A stretch of DNA of 64,000 nucleotides from Eimeria necatrix (GCF_000499385.1 NW_013655000.1:124001-188000); one strand, 5' to 3'; positions 52,362 to 64,000 are shown, counted from the stretch's first letter. Notes: a model not told the origin generated them from the letters alone. Made by a program: numbers and translations.

Positions 52362-53883
52362 ATGACCCCAGATGAGCTCACATTCCACAAACAGGAAATA
52401 GCTAAATTAGGGGACAGTGGTTGGATCGGACCAACATATTCGCCTATTTGCTCTCCTACGATAATGGTCGACAAGTGTGAGGATGGCTCCGGGGAGCGGA
52501 AGATGCGTATGGTTGTTAATTACCAGGCTCTGAATGCCCTTACAGTCGCTCCTGATTTTCCATTACCTCCCATTCAAACCATTCTGGAGATGCTGGGAGG
52601 CGCCAAGTACTTATCCAGTAGTTCCGACCTCTCTGGACACGTTTCCCTCCTGCGACAAGTTCTCAGTGCTTTCCTGCAGACCCAATTCTACCCAAAATTT
52701 CGCAAATGCAAGTTCGCTACCAAGCAATCACATGTTTGGGTTTCGCTATCATTGCCGAAGGCATAAAACTGCAGAAGATAAAATCGAAGCTATCCGGCAC
52801 TGGCCAGAGGTGCTGGAAAATGAAACGCAAGTGCGGCAGTTCCTCGGCGCCATTAATTGCTGTTGCACGTTCATGGGACCTGATTATGCAGACGTTGCGC
52901 GGCCTCTGGTTGATCTTACACGGAAAGATGTTAGTTTCAAATGGATAGAACTTCACACAAAGGCGGTGCAGCAGCTCAAACAGCTCTTAATCGATATCAC
53001 TACATTAAAAGTTCCTTACACCACGAAGCCTTTCGAGTTATACACGAATGCCTCTGGCTATGCGATCGGAGCGGTTCTAGAACAAGAAGGCAAGCCCATC
53101 GGTTTCCTCAGCCAAGTGATGAACTCCACACAACAGAGATACTCGATCTACGGTCAAGAAATCTTGGCGTTGGTCACGGCCCTGGACAAGTGGTCTCATT
53201 TGCTCCGTATCGCAAAAGTTACAGCTTATACAGATCACCAAGGTCTTACCCATCTCCAACAACTCCAAGCATCGAAGCCTCTGCGCAGAAGCACCGCTCG
53301 GTGGTTAGATTTCCTGGCCAAGTTCCCGGATTTGCACATTGCTTATGTTCAAGGAGCGCACAACCAGGTGGCTGATGCGTTGTCTCGCCGTCCCGGTCTC
53401 CCCAACGCCTGCTCGCACGACACACTAACGAAACCATTGATGCTTGCAGTAGAACAAACTCGCGTGGCTCCTCGCTCTCGTGGTCGGCCTGCTAACTACA
53501 GCGAGCTCGCCGGCATTCGTTCGCGACGATCGAGACAACGCACCTTGCCATCACCACCTACAACTCTGCAGCCTGAGCCCAATCGAGAGGCGGAACATCC
53601 TACACCTGCAACGAAGACGCGAGCTGACCCTCCTGCGGCGCCCGAATGGCCGCAAGCCTACTCGAAGTGTTCTGTTTTCCGCGCCCCCTACGAAGTCGCT
53701 GCAAAACAACCAGGACACGCTATACAAATAGAGTTTCGCAAACGTCACGTCACCTTTCGTTATGTTCCGCCTTACTTGCACATTTGTACTTACGGACTAT
53801 GGCGAATCTGTGTTCCACAATTCCGTGAGTTCCTTACGCGTGTCTTGCATTCACATCATGGCCATGTGACAGCCGGCCATTGA
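52362..53883 (+). pseudogene. Reverse transcriptase/RNase H of element 2 with core deletion
   Basis: After GGAKYL the sequence jumps to DLSGHVSLLRQVLS. Compared with element 1, about 70 codons containing the LDLEAGF and YLDD catalytic motifs are gone. RNase H is largely present (NASGYAIGAVLEQEGKPIGF; YTDHQGLTHL) but its first catalytic Asp context reads TNAS instead of TDAS. The frame continues into the N-terminal integrase region and stops at 53881. Confidence 0.9.
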
Positions 53884-54057
53884 GGCCAAAAGAAGACCTT
53901 CACGGCTCTGAGCAATCACTACTACTGGCCAGGGATACGTGCTTGCACTACTGCGTATGTTGATTCCTGTACTCACTGTCGTGCGTCGAAGTCCCTGAGC
54001 CAGAAAGCTGGAGGCCTTCTTCAACAGCTACTCATCCCTTCGCGTCGGTGGGCACAT

Positions 54058-54828
54058 GTGGGCCTCGATTTTGTCATGGATCTTCCCCTTATGAAGACCG
54101 ATAACGACTCGATTCTCGTGATGGTCGATTCCTTCATCAAGGTGGCTCATTTCGTTCCTGCAAAGAAGTCATTCTCAGCAGCAGACACCGTGGAGCTTCT
54201 CGCAGACCGTCTTATCCGCTACCACGGATTTCTACAGGTACTCATATCGGACCGCGACCCCCGCTTCCAGTCGGACCTCTGGCAACAACTATGTCACCAC
54301 TTTAACATCAAACGTGCCATGTCCTCGTCCTACCATCTCCAAAGCGACGGTCAAACTGAACGGGTTAACCGCACACTGGAGCAGATGCTTCGTACCTACA
54401 TCCAATCCGACGAACGCGAGTGGGAGCGTCTGCTTCCGGCCCTGGATTTTGCCCACAACACGACAAGCCATTCATCCACCGAGCTCTCTCCCTTCGACGT
54501 CATGATTGGCGAGAACCCGCTGGCTGCTGCGAAACTCGATATCGTCGGCGTGTTAGCTCCTACGCTCACTCCTCTGACAGCTAAGCTCTTCCGGCAGCTT
54601 TGCGACAGAGCGCAGAGCCACATACAGAAGGCAAAATGACAGCAGAAGTACTACGCAGACACAAAGAGCCGAGCTGTGGAGTATGCAGTGGGCGACAAGG
54701 TTTGGCTCAGCAGCAAGCATCTACCGGCTTCATTTAACTGTCCTAAGTTCGAGCCCCTTTACCTAGGACCCTTTGGAATCATTGAACGAATAGGCACCGT
54801 TGCTTGCCTGCTGACGTTACGAGGCCGG
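54058..54828 (+). pseudogene. Integrase core of element 2, truncated
   Basis: The core shows LDFVMDLPLMKTDNDSILVM, SDRDPRFQSDLW and QSDGQTERVNRTLEQML. An internal TGA (54637-54639) and a junction to LTR sequence at about 54828 remove the C-terminal part and the chromodomain. Confidence 0.88.
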
Positions 54829-54915
54829 TGCATCTATAGAAGAAAAGATTTCATAGAGCGCTAGAGTTGTGGTCGTGCAGCATCGTAGACGCTGTAGAGA
54901 GCGCAGTCTACTACA
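54829..54915 (+). repeat. Remnant of the element-2 3' LTR
   Basis: The stretch from GCATCTATAG to CTACTACA matches the last 87 bp of the 46056-46412 and 49354-49786 LTRs. Confidence 0.8.
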
Positions 54916-55458
54916 CCGACCTCTCCACCTAGTAGTTCTATCCACAGCGCATATAATCAATCAGCACGCTGTGGGTTGACCTATTAGGCGGAGGGGTCGG
55001 GATAAAAAGCTCATTAAATTATTGTTAATGTGCTCGTGCCCATTTGCAACAAGGGAATCTATGGTGGCAACGGCCCCTGTTCAATACTTTGTAAGCTGCC
55101 TTTCACTTTTCTCAGGCATTATCTTCAACTGACCTGCCTGTGGTCCAAGTATTTATGGGAATATTCGATTGAAGCTGCACAATGCATTTCGCATGAATGT
55201 TCACACATGAAACTGAATACTTCACGCTGAAAAAGATTTTATTAGAATGAAGAAGACTCAGAATGAGACTACGCGATTGCTTTCATTTTTGGGGACTGAA
55301 ACAGTACGGTCAATTAGTGGCCATTGCCGCAACTACAGCCTCGAAGAAGGGGCAGAACAGCATTGTCATGCTTTCCTTTCTCCTACAAAAACCTTCTACA
55401 GTAGCGTCCTTACCAATTCATCTTTGTCACGTGAAGTCGAAAGACCGTGTCTGGATAG
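54916..55458. other. Noncoding spacer between LTR pieces
   Basis: Only short frames are present and none is recognisable. I see nothing to annotate. Confidence 0.4.
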
Positions 55459-55682
55459 TGTAGTGCGCAGGCACTAGAACAGGGCTTGCTGGTGACCTTA
55501 AGAAGATATCTAGCTGGTGAACTATAAGAGGTGAAAACGCTGAACGAGGACACGAACTTCTTACTAGTGGAGAAGTAATGCAATTTGTCAGCAAATTAGC
55601 ATGTGTAAACTAGACATGTTTGTGAATACCTGGATAATGGGGTTGGCGATAGCGCCGGCACCGGTGCTACCGCCAGCCCCAG
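55459..55682 (+). mobile_element. Partial LTR, element-1-related
   Basis: It starts TGTAGTGCGCAGGCACTAGA and continues with GGGCTTGCTGGTGACC and GCGATAGCGCCGGCACCGGTG, as in the first half of the element-1 LTR. It is cut where an inverted LTR begins. Confidence 0.8.
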
Positions 55683-56094
55683 TGTAGTACATTGTGTTCT
55701 CTGCAGCGTCTACGATTCTGCACTGCCCACAACTCGGGCGTTCTAAGAAATATTCTCTACTACCGACGCATCGGTCGCGTAACGTCTACAAATGTATTAA
55801 AAAGACCGTTTTTGTCTCGAGTTCTCAAAACCATAGTTTCATAAAAGTCATTTCTTCTCGTTCTTGCTGTGCCGGTCCGGTGAGGATGTGCCGCGCACCT
55901 GTGCCGGCGTTGTCGGCATTCGCATGCATTTCTAGTATATACATGTTAATTTGTTAATAAATTGCATTTGTATTTCTTTAGTAAGAGGTTACAGCTCTCA
56001 ATCCGCGTCTCAACCTCTTAACTGCCTATAGGTCATCAGTTAGCTATCCTCTATTGTTCACCAGCAAGCCCCATTGTAGTGCCTGCGCACTACA
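55683..56094 (-). mobile_element. Solo LTR of the element-2 type, inverted and full-length
   Basis: On the minus strand it reads from TGTAGTGCGCAGGCACTACA to GTACTACA, matching the element-2 LTR along its length. It appears to have inserted into the preceding LTR fragment. Confidence 0.88.
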
Positions 56095-56868
56095 CCCAGT
56101 GCCGGAACAGGTGCACTCCGACCCACAGGACCAAGGAAGGAAGAACCCGTAATTGGGGGGACTTTTAAGGAGGATCGATTTCAGAACTTGAGAGGACGAC
56201 TACATTTATTGATATTTTGGTTTTTGTTTCATAAGAGATGCGTCGAAGGTAGAAGGTTTTTCACAGAGCGCCCTATTCGTGGGCCAAGGACAGGCGTAGT
56301 GGCAGCTGAAGGCGCTGTTTAGCACAGATTCTGTGGCACCGTTAATCTACTAATCAGTGGCTAAGGCACAATTGAAAGGCCGGCTACACTCCCAACTTAA
56401 TCAGCCAATAGTACAAATGTTTGGATCCTCTTACAGACAAGCCACCAGTGTAATCGAATTGTTTCAATAAATGCACAAACAGCGTACAATGTTGAAGCCC
56501 CTTCAGTCGGCTTGTTCTCCCCACAACAAACCGGCTTGTACACCTAGTAGATATTCAAAACTCGTTCAGCACGAACTCTAAAAGTTTTCGGAAGGGGCAG
56601 GTTATGGTTAAATGGGCTGACAGTGAGTCTTTTGTGCGAGGGCCCTAATCATGGCACCCAAGGCAACCTCAATGGATTAAAAGCCGACAGCCAAACTCTT
56701 TTCCTTAGATATTGCTTAGTAAATTACGTCGACTTCAAACTGAAAATTTCCTCCCCGAGACATCCGACGGATATTTGCATATCGTGTAGTATTTGCGGAG
56801 CCAAATTCATCCTCCAATTGTAAAATTTTGGCGGCATTGATAAGCAACGAATGCATTGCGACGGTGGG
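56095..56868. other. Spacer with a decayed LTR 3' piece
   Basis: At about 56215-56330, GATGCGTCGAAGGTAGAAGG, then a decayed GGGCCA..GGCGTAGT..GGCGCTGT series, resembles the last 120 bp of an element-1-type LTR with several changes. The rest has no recognisable feature. Confidence 0.5.
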
Positions 56869-57297
56869 TATAGTGCGCAGGCACTACAACATATCATAGG
56901 GCTTGCTGGTGACCGTAAGAAGATAGCTAGCTGGCGGCCTACAAGAGGCCAACAAGCTGAACGAGGTCAGGACCTTCTTCCAAGTGTCGAAGTAAGGCAG
57001 TTTATCAGCAAATTAGCATATGTACACTAGACGTGTCTGTGATTACCTGGAGATTGGTGCCTGGGGATAGCGCCGGCACCGGTGCAGGCCTCCTCCCCAC
57101 AGGGCCAAGGAGGCAAGCAAGAACCCCGAGTGCGGAACTTTCAAGAAAATTGGTTTGAAAATATAGAAACATAACCACATTTTATTATATGTGGACTGTT
57201 ATTTCAGGGAGATGCGCCGAAGTTAGAAGGATATCATAGGCCCCTACTCGTGGGGCAGGTTGCAGCGTAGTCGCAGCAGGAGGCGCTGTGCACTACA
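56869..57297 (+). mobile_element. Solo LTR, element-1-related, with 5-bp target duplication
   Basis: The LTR runs from TATAGTGCGCAGGCACTACA to GTGCACTACA. The five bases GTGGG lie directly on both sides (56864-56868 and 57298-57302), a clean target-site duplication. It shows that this family makes 5-bp duplications. The internal part was probably removed by recombination between the two LTRs of an older element. Confidence 0.88.
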
Positions 57298-60200
57298 GTG
57301 GGGAATCGAAGCAAGAGCGTCCGTTTACTCTAGGAAACATGTCACTTTTCAAACCCAGCACTGACTCTAGAAAGAGCCGGGAATAGTTCCGAATCTGTTC
57401 CAACGTTACAAAAGACACATGTGATAGCTTGATTTGTTTGAGAAGGCCTTTTATTATCACAATTTTATTCTAGGGCTTCTCTGAGGCATACATGAAAAAT
57501 CGCACCGCGGAATCTTTCAAAGACGTGCATAGCAGAACACAAGGAAAGGCATAATCAAAGTTTGATTATTTGTTAAATATAAAAGTTCCGGGCACAAGAA
57601 TATCAGATTACGGCATTGTGCGAAATACGGTGCTGCACAGCGTCTCTAAACACGCTGATGCACTCCTAGTTAGCACGCCTTCATCTACTCCTTCCTTGTT
57701 TCCTACTTTTGCTTCCCTGGAGCTGCCACCTCTAATATTGCGTATGTCAATCATTATTGCGGCTGAAAAGCAACTCATGCTACTGAGAAATGTACACACT
57801 CATACAAGGGGCTTTTGGCTCCATCGGCCGGGCCAAACCTGAAAGCACGCCAGCATCGACTCAATTTTAGCCCTAAAAAGTGTATTCAGTTCCAGTTGAA
57901 CATTTTCCAGTGGTACCTTTACAAAAGAGAGCCTGTAGCATTTAATGCTTGATGAGAATATGCGGGGAAAATATATATAATGCATACCTTTCCCACGTGT
58001 GTGACAATGTCTGAATAGCTGCACAGAGCTAAGGAGCCTGCGTTTATAGCCATCTAGTTTGTCATCTGGCGCAGTTTCCCACGTCGTAATAATTATGATC
58101 CAAGCCGAAAGCTGTGCTCCAAAAGATCACTTAGTTGCAACGAATGGAATGGTGGTTCTTTATCGCCATCTCAGACAATCTGGGCAACACAACAAATTGT
58201 CAGCAAATTTCGCTCATGCCGCCAAGCTTGCCACACACCCCATGTCAGCCGTTCTAAGCTTTGAAAGGAATCATGTCATTTTAAGTCGTGCTAGATGCCG
58301 TCTTGCACCCGAACCGTGAATAAAGGCATCTTTAGAAATATAACAGGGCAAATATAGGGTAGAAAGGGCAGGCCGAGCCTGACTCGCTACAGGTATCGGC
58401 TTTTATGTTCTAGGAACACAGATAGCCTCAATGCATGAGGCCAAAATGTCCAGATAATGAGGTTGCGAGCTTTGAGCTAATAATGCAAATGCAGCAGATG
58501 GCACTTACTTAAGGGCCTAGAAGTGATTTTATAATTGAAAATTAAGAATGTACTTACGACGCGTTAGGGAGTTTCATATCACTGATGAAACATATAAGAG
58601 AGAGAAAACTAAAAGCCATATACTAATTGCATGTTTTTTGACGCTGTGGAGGCGCCCAGCAAGACTGCGCGGCTGCAAGGCACATTCAGAAGCTCAATGG
58701 CTTTTCATCATAAACTATCTATTAAAGTACCCCTAAGCAACTAAATAAACACCTTAAAAGGTCTTTGTGTTCAGGAGGCCTTCAGTAAGCTTGGAAGCCC
58801 GAAGCCAGTAGTGTTGCACCTCAGCTTTGGTCTTCACAAGCCGTTCGGCTGACAGCAATGGGCTTTCTACAGTTTAAATGGGATTTTAATCAAGGATGCA
58901 TACTGTAGCCTCTCAAGTTCTGCGGCTGCCCTGAATTGGCTGTAATGAGAAATTCAAGTATCTCCTTGCTGGTACGCCGCCCTTCCTTTGGGGAAAGTGC
59001 GGCTTTACGGCGAATTGCAAGAGCCTTCAAATTAAGTGCTAGCACTATGAGGTACCCTAATCACCGTAACAGTTTTATGGTAGCGATTTCTGTGATGTTA
59101 ATTCAATGTATTGTACTCCTGACGCGGTTTGTGAATTCATTGGCTCAAGTTCGTGTCAGTGAAGTGCCCGTGCACACAACAGATATGTGTCGATAGTACA
59201 GAGAATTTCATAGAGTGCCCGCGTCGTGGGCCAGGTAGCATCGTAGTCGCTGCAGAGAACGCGGTGTACCACAATCAGGCTGGCCAAAGAGGATAGTATC
59301 AACAGTGAAACGCCTATATGCAAGTGCTGGAGTACGAACTATACTTTGTCAATATTTTTGTATGTTGCTGTACACCGCTGATACTTGCATATGTTACTGT
59401 ACACCGCTGGCGTGCTCGGAGAGCGTCCACAGAGGCTTCATGTTATTGCGCTAGAGAAAGACGCAATCAAAATAATTAAAAGTTTGCTTTCGCTCTCAAC
59501 AGGTCAATCCACGACTATTCAATATTAAATCGGAGTGATACCTAGCAGGGTTGTTGCCTTTCCAAGGTGTTGAACAAACAGAATGACTGGAGGACCAGAA
59601 ACACTCCGCAGATTATCTAGCTAAGCCTGAACAAGGTGGCCACTGATTGCTAGCTGTTGTTTTAAGCTCTAGGCTAGGAGACCTCCCAGCACTCAAATTG
59701 AGAGTTAGTGTCCTTCCAGCATGGACGCTTCACAGGTTTGAGCAGCTGCAGGGCTGCTGGTCTCGTAGTTCAGCCAGGCTGGCAGGTCGCAGTCAGCTCC
59801 CACTGAATCGCTTATTTGACTGTGCAATGGGAATGCTGAAAGAAGCTCTCTTGCTGGGGATGAGAGACGGAATGCGTGATTTGGTGTCACTCCTGCCCAC
59901 GGCAGCCGGTCACCAGTAGTAATGCAGAAGTTCTTACTGAAGACGTACTGTTCTCCTCACATCAGCTGCCACGACTCCGGAATAAGATCGCTCACTTGTG
60001 GAGTTCGAGAAGCATTCACCACAAGCCGTTCGATGGTCAATACAAAATCTGCAATCTCCTGGGCTTTCTATGTTTCCTTTGCAAACAAACTTACGAAGCA
60101 TCTGCTTTAGAAGTCCATTGCTCTAAAGGCTGCCTTGCTCTATACTCTTGCCGACTATCAAAAGTATTCGTAAATGAGCTTGAGCGCCCACTGGAATCAA

Positions 60201-61908
60201 TGAGAAGTGTCGTAGGCAAAAACGACTGGCTCCTTATTTATTTGCACGACAAGGGAAGGCGAAGGAGAAGAAACCAAAAACTAAATCCATAGACAGCACC
60301 CGAGAGTTTAATCGTAACTTTCTGCTGTCAAACCCTAATGGATCCAAAAGAGGTCTGTTTTTGTTAGCTTGGTTTGGGCACGGAGCTTCTGTGAGAGTTC
60401 GTACATCGGGGAATACACCACGCAGTTAAACGGTCAACTGCTGCATATTTCTGGTACAGTTTCGTTCTTGCGTTCAGACAATAGAACCACAATTTTTCGG
60501 CAAGTGGATACAAGCTTTGGTCAATCTCTACAAAATGTTGTTTGCGCGCTACTGGATGTCAGGTCAACATTATTACGTTATTTGCGGCGTTACTGAGCAT
60601 CCAGCCGGCAATACTGCATCTGAGAAAAGCAACAAATCCTAACAACACCCTTGTCAAGTTCGCTCGTTAGGGACGTCCACTCCTCCATCTGCTGCCCTTT
60701 AACGGGATACGTCTTAGAAAGGATGCCTGGCTTGTTCACTACAACGAAAGTTTACCCAATTTGGCCGAAGCTCTGTGTGCTGCAGTTCGTTCTGTCAACA
60801 TAACCATTGCCAAACCTCGAACCCACTCTCCCCCCCCAGTAGAATTACAGCCGCACCTCTGACCCGACCATGCCCCTGTCGTGCCTGTGGCATTGTAGAT
60901 CGCTCCATTTCCTTGCGCTTCCCCGCAAAGCTTCTTGTACCTACTGTAGTGCATTTGAGGCAACTTGAAGGCGTGCTGCCCCAGTGTAGCAGCTAGGGTG
61001 AGCCTTAGGTATGGCCTGCAATACTCCTCTGAGGCCTCTAGCACTATTATCAGTTCGAGGTAACTGTAGGGTCCACTTGCGCTGACAGGGTTCCTATAAA
61101 ACAGTTTTAATATTATTAAGTTAATCGAGGACGGACATACTGCTGCGTCGGCAGAACCTGACAGGCAACGAACACTGATGCTCCTGGCTCGGCACCTTTC
61201 TTACTGCTTCCAGCAGCTGTTCTGCCAACTATTCAGCTTCTCTTAGCTAGGGAATTATTAGTTGCTCAATCAGGGATTCGACCTAACGGGACACAAAACT
61301 AGTAGATACAAACACCTGAGAGGGTGTACTGTACCAAAAGGCCACTGCACAGTGATACTGGAAGCACGCAGGTGCAATCGGCGTTTTATATGCCTGGTTC
61401 CCCTACAGTTGGCAATTACAAGCCCATTCGAGGGTATGCGCCATCAGTAATGCCAGTGGAGGCTTATTGCACCCGACGGCCCTTTTGGCTCCAGAACATG
61501 GTAACTTGTCTTGTGTTGATCCAAACTTTCGCAGTCTAGTGCCCGGTGGCGTTGCTGTGGCTGATGTGCTAGCTTTGGGGTTTCCAAATGCAGTGATGGC
61601 CATTTCTTATGCAACAACATCGTATGGAGTTTCACTTTTTGGGTCATGCAGCCCAGCATTCGTACCATACTATTGTTATGCCCCTGTTCTGCTCGCGAAG
61701 CTCGCCACGGTGTACCGGCTTTTCTCTGTGATGGCTTTTCGCTTACCACTGTTTCTCTTGTGGGCTTCCAAAGAATAAGCTTCGTACCAGGCTTCACATG
61801 AGATGTCTCTGGACCAGTCAACCCACCGCAGATTTAAGAGGCAAACAGACATTCCCAACGTCGCACAAGGGAAGTGGCGCAAGCAGTTCTCTTCCTTTCG
61901 GACCCGCC
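57298..61908. other. CAG-poor stretch without a confident gene
   Basis: Frames are all under 140 codons with no recognisable domains. An LTR end fragment lies at about 59185-59272. I looked on both strands for the YAG, three bases, GTNNGT pattern found at 1-10 kb and did not see a series here. This stretch therefore acts as an internal control. Confidence 0.45.
59185..59272 (+). mobile_element. LTR 3'-end fragment
   Basis: TGTCGATAGTACAGAGAATT, TTTCATAGAGTGCCC and CGCGGTGTACCACA follow the order of the last 90 bp of the element-2-type LTR. Confidence 0.65.
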
Positions 61909-64000
61909 ATGGCAGCCATTGCGACGGCTGCAGTTCCTTCAGCATCAGACGCCATGACTGTGAGTCAGCTGGAAGGATCAAGTGACTCCACAGATGCAGC
62001 ACTGACGCCTAGTGCGGCACCCTGTGCGCCTGCGGGTGAGGGTGCCGGCGACGTAGCTCCTGCTTCTTCCTCATACTCGGCACAGCAGTTGCTCTTGGCT
62101 CCGGCTAAGGCTGGATTGGGTAGCGAGTCCCCCGGGGAATTCCCTTTTACCCAAACAGGTCGCGGGGCAGCTACACGATCGGCAGGAGGTCGACAGGCAA
62201 CTGGCAGGCAGGCATCAATAACGTCTCGGGGCTATGGGATGCGCACGAAATCTATGCGATCTAGTTCTGGTGCTAGTGCTGTAGATCACCAGCGCGACGC
62301 AGCTGAGACAAATGCAGACTCCGGCGAAACACCTCGCAACAGCAGGTGTAGCATTATTTCCTCTCACCCACCGGCCTTCAACAGCGGAACCTCTCCTTCA
62401 AGCAGAGGGCGGGGCTTCAGAGTTTCTTCACGGTCAGCTGGAGAAGCTGCTGCAGCAGCAACACCTGCAGCGGCGTCTGAGGACAGCACGGGCAACCGAG
62501 GCTTTCGGCATCTGGCTGCCAACGCAAGCGCTGCAGGAGCAGTATGCACAACAACTCAGGCGATATCGGCTGCAACGGCAACTGAGGAGGCCGCTGCTAC
62601 TGCCTCTGCAACTCCCACTGCCGCTCTGGACTATCGTGGTCTGCGTCGGTCGCTCCGCCAAGCCCTATTAGCGAATTCAGTGAAAGCGCAGACCCCTGGA
62701 CCTGGAGGCAACTGTTCCACTGGAAGTGAAGTTGCTCTTGGCGGAACTGCAGCAGTAGCAGCAGGCTCTGCTCCAGGGGTAATGACTGCAGGCGCAGGAG
62801 GCGGCATCGGCACCGCAGGCGCGGCTAACGGCGCCGCTGGCGGGAGAAGACGTATGCGGCAGCCGCATCGACAGCTTTTGCAGAGCTATGTGGTAGGCCA
62901 GCAGCATCGACAGGCTGGTCCTCAAGCCGACGAAAGAACAACGTGCCTCGCAGAGTGGCTCGACATCAGCAGTAGCACCCCCTGTTGCTGTTGCGGTGCC
63001 AGTTGCGTTTCATGTACCGCCAACTGCAACGGCACGGCAGGTAGCGGTGGCAGTTCTGCACAAGGATCCTTGGGCTGTGCAACCAGAAGTACTGGGGGCG
63101 GCATGCGTAGTGTTCTTGAGGTGTATGCAACCGCAGCAGCTAGGCGAGACAGGCAACAGAGGCAACAGCAGCAGCGTGCGGGGAGTCCAGTCGTCGCTGC
63201 GCAGCAGAAAAGGAAGGGGCTGTGGGATGGCATTTCTGTGTGCCCCTCGTGGTTTGAATCTTCTGTGGAGGCCGAATTTCCCCCTAGCCTCTGCCTTATG
63301 CGCCCCGCCTCCCCTTCCCGGTCTGCAGTCTTCGCCTCTCAGCAAGCCTCGTGGGAAGCGGAAGACATGCGAGACGCAGCAGAAACAGCAGCAACAACAG
63401 CGGGCACACCTTGGCCAAAGGGCGGCACAAGTTGTAGCTTTGGCGGGTATGGTGCAGCTACGCGCAGCGGGGGATTGGTCCCTCTTTGCTGCTACTGCGG
63501 GCTCCCGCTAAGACCTCCAGCAGTAAGCAGTTTAAGGGCAGGAAATACGGAGTCTTGTTGCCCCTTAGCAGCAGCCGCAGGAGCCGCTGCTTCACTAGGA
63601 CTAGACGGGTGGACGCAGTGGTGCCGCTGCTGCACTCGAGTGTACGGAGATCTGCGCCTCCAGCATCAGCGTAATGCAACTGGGCTTCCATTTGCATCGT
63701 TCACTTTGCCTAAAGGGCAACTGCGGTACTTATTGCTGCCTGCAGATGGCGCTAAAGATGCGCCGGGGGGGCTCGGATCAGTTGCTTCAGCAATTGCAGC
63801 AGCTGCGGTTGCAGACCCCCGTCGCCTCAAGCTAATCGACGACGGCGTTGCTATGGCGACTGACGCAGATGCAGATATGGCTGCTGCTAGTGCTATTCCT
63901 AATCCAAACGGCAGCAACGGCAGCGTGGGGAGTGCTGCCTCCCTACGGCGCACAAGGAGTGGCCATTACCTCATCAGACCGCCAGCTTCACGCAGCAGCA
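61909..64000 (+). CDS. Large alanine/serine/glycine-rich protein, partial (runs off window)
   Basis: From ATG 61909 (context GCCATGG) one frame stays open for about 697 codons to the window end without a stop. It is rich in Ala, Ser, Gly, Thr and short Gln runs. Two cysteine clusters stand out: one near residues 355-375 (CCCCGASCVSCTANC) and a possible split zinc ribbon near residues 525-590 (CCYCGLPL then WCRCCTRVYG). The composition and GCA/CAG codons fit an Eimeria protein with homopolymeric repeats. I do not recognise a family. A nuclear or zinc-binding role is only a guess. An exon upstream is possible, since the frame is open a little before the ATG. Confidence 0.75.
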   Translation, partial: MAAIATAAVPSASDAMTVSQLEGSSDSTDAALTPSAAPCAPAGEGAGDVAPASSSYSAQQLLLAPAKAGLGSESPGEFPFTQTGRGAATRSAGGRQATGRQASITSRGYGMRTKSMRSSSGASAVDHQRDAAETNADSGETPRNSRCSIISSHPPAFNSGTSPSSRGRGFRVSSRSAGEAAAAATPAAASEDSTGNRGFRHLAANASAAGAVCTTTQAISAATATEEAAATASATPTAALDYRGLRRSLRQALLANSVKAQTPGPGGNCSTGSEVALGGTAAVAAGSAPGVMTAGAGGGIGTAGAANGAAGGRRRMRQPHRQLLQSYVVGQQHRQAGPQADERTTCLAEWLDISSSTPCCCCGASCVSCTANCNGTAGSGGSSAQGSLGCATRSTGGGMRSVLEVYATAAARRDRQQRQQQQRAGSPVVAAQQKRKGLWDGISVCPSWFESSVEAEFPPSLCLMRPASPSRSAVFASQQASWEAEDMRDAAETAATTAGTPWPKGGTSCSFGGYGAATRSGGLVPLCCYCGLPLRPPAVSSLRAGNTESCCPLAAAAGAAASLGLDGWTQWCRCCTRVYGDLRLQHQRNATGLPFASFTLPKGQLRYLLLPADGAKDAPGGLGSVASAIAAAAVADPRRLKLIDDGVAMATDADADMAAASAIPNPNGSNGSVGSAASLRRTRSGHYLIRPPASRSS

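Larger units (their letters stand above)
49354..54915 (+). mobile_element. Second, decayed chromovirus-type LTR retrotransposon (element 2)
   Basis: It is homologous to element 1 throughout its coding region but has a different LTR type (49354-49786). It lost the chromodomain end and most of the 3' LTR: integrase-frame sequence runs at about 54828 straight into the last 87 bp of an LTR. It carries stops in gag (TAG at 50412), shifts in protease and integrase, and a roughly 220-bp deletion in reverse transcriptase. A duplicated LTR-end palindrome at 49338 precedes the LTR. It cannot move by itself. Confidence 0.93.

Noticed and set aside
57298..61908. A second microexon array in the other CAG-poor block
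   Set aside because: I scanned for YAG, three bases, GTNNGT on both strands by eye and saw only isolated weak matches such as AAG, AGC, GTCCGT near 57318.

Overview
The window looks like a nuclear contig from a coccidian apicomplexan, most probably Eimeria. The evidence is CAG/GCA trinucleotide runs inside exons (poly-Q, poly-A, poly-S), many short introns with GTRAG donors and TGCAG-type acceptors, an ApiAP2 factor, a YbaK-prolyl-tRNA synthetase fusion, and chromodomain-bearing Ty3-type LTR retrotransposons. CAG-rich gene blocks (15.6-37.4 kb and from 61.9 kb) alternate with CAG-poor blocks (1-15 kb and 46-61.9 kb).

Layout. From 132 to 9832, minus strand, there is no ordinary coding exon. 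Instead the same arrangement recurs about 40 times: a 3' splice site (YAG), exactly three bases, then a 5' splice site (GTNNGT). Successive copies lie mostly 110-400 bp apart. They start just downstream of a minus-strand exon (10821 to about 10315) encoding a small membrane protein. The simplest reading is one gene with dozens of single-codon exons; this is the main discovery candidate. From 10.8 to 15.6 kb there is little recognisable content apart from a large inverted repeat at 13 kb.

From 15637 to 22532 (+) lies a many-exon TMCO4/DUF726 alpha/beta-hydrolase gene. From 26159 down to at least 23549 (-) lies a glutamine- and alanine-rich, leucine-rich protein with a possible mitochondrial presequence. 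From 26975 to 32293 (+) a complete 14-exon gene encodes a YbaK editing-like domain fused to eukaryote/archaeal-type prolyl-tRNA synthetase, the known target of the anticoccidial halofuginone. From 37419 down to 33471 (-) lies a four-exon ApiAP2 DNA-binding protein with two AP2-like domains.

From 39.2 to 57.3 kb is a nest of LTR elements. It holds one nearly complete chromovirus-type element (39420-46036, interrupted by a 100-N assembly gap), a second decayed copy whose reverse transcriptase core is deleted (49354-54915), a head-to-head LTR fragment, solo LTRs (one with a 5-bp target duplication) and isolated LTR-end palindromes. A tRNA-Arg(TCG) gene lies between the two elements at 47227-47299. 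From 57.3 to 61.9 kb I find no confident gene. From 61909 to the window end, one uninterrupted alanine-rich reading frame runs off the edge.

All exon boundaries were read by eye from splice consensus, reading phase and protein-family similarity. No transcript data or database searches were available.
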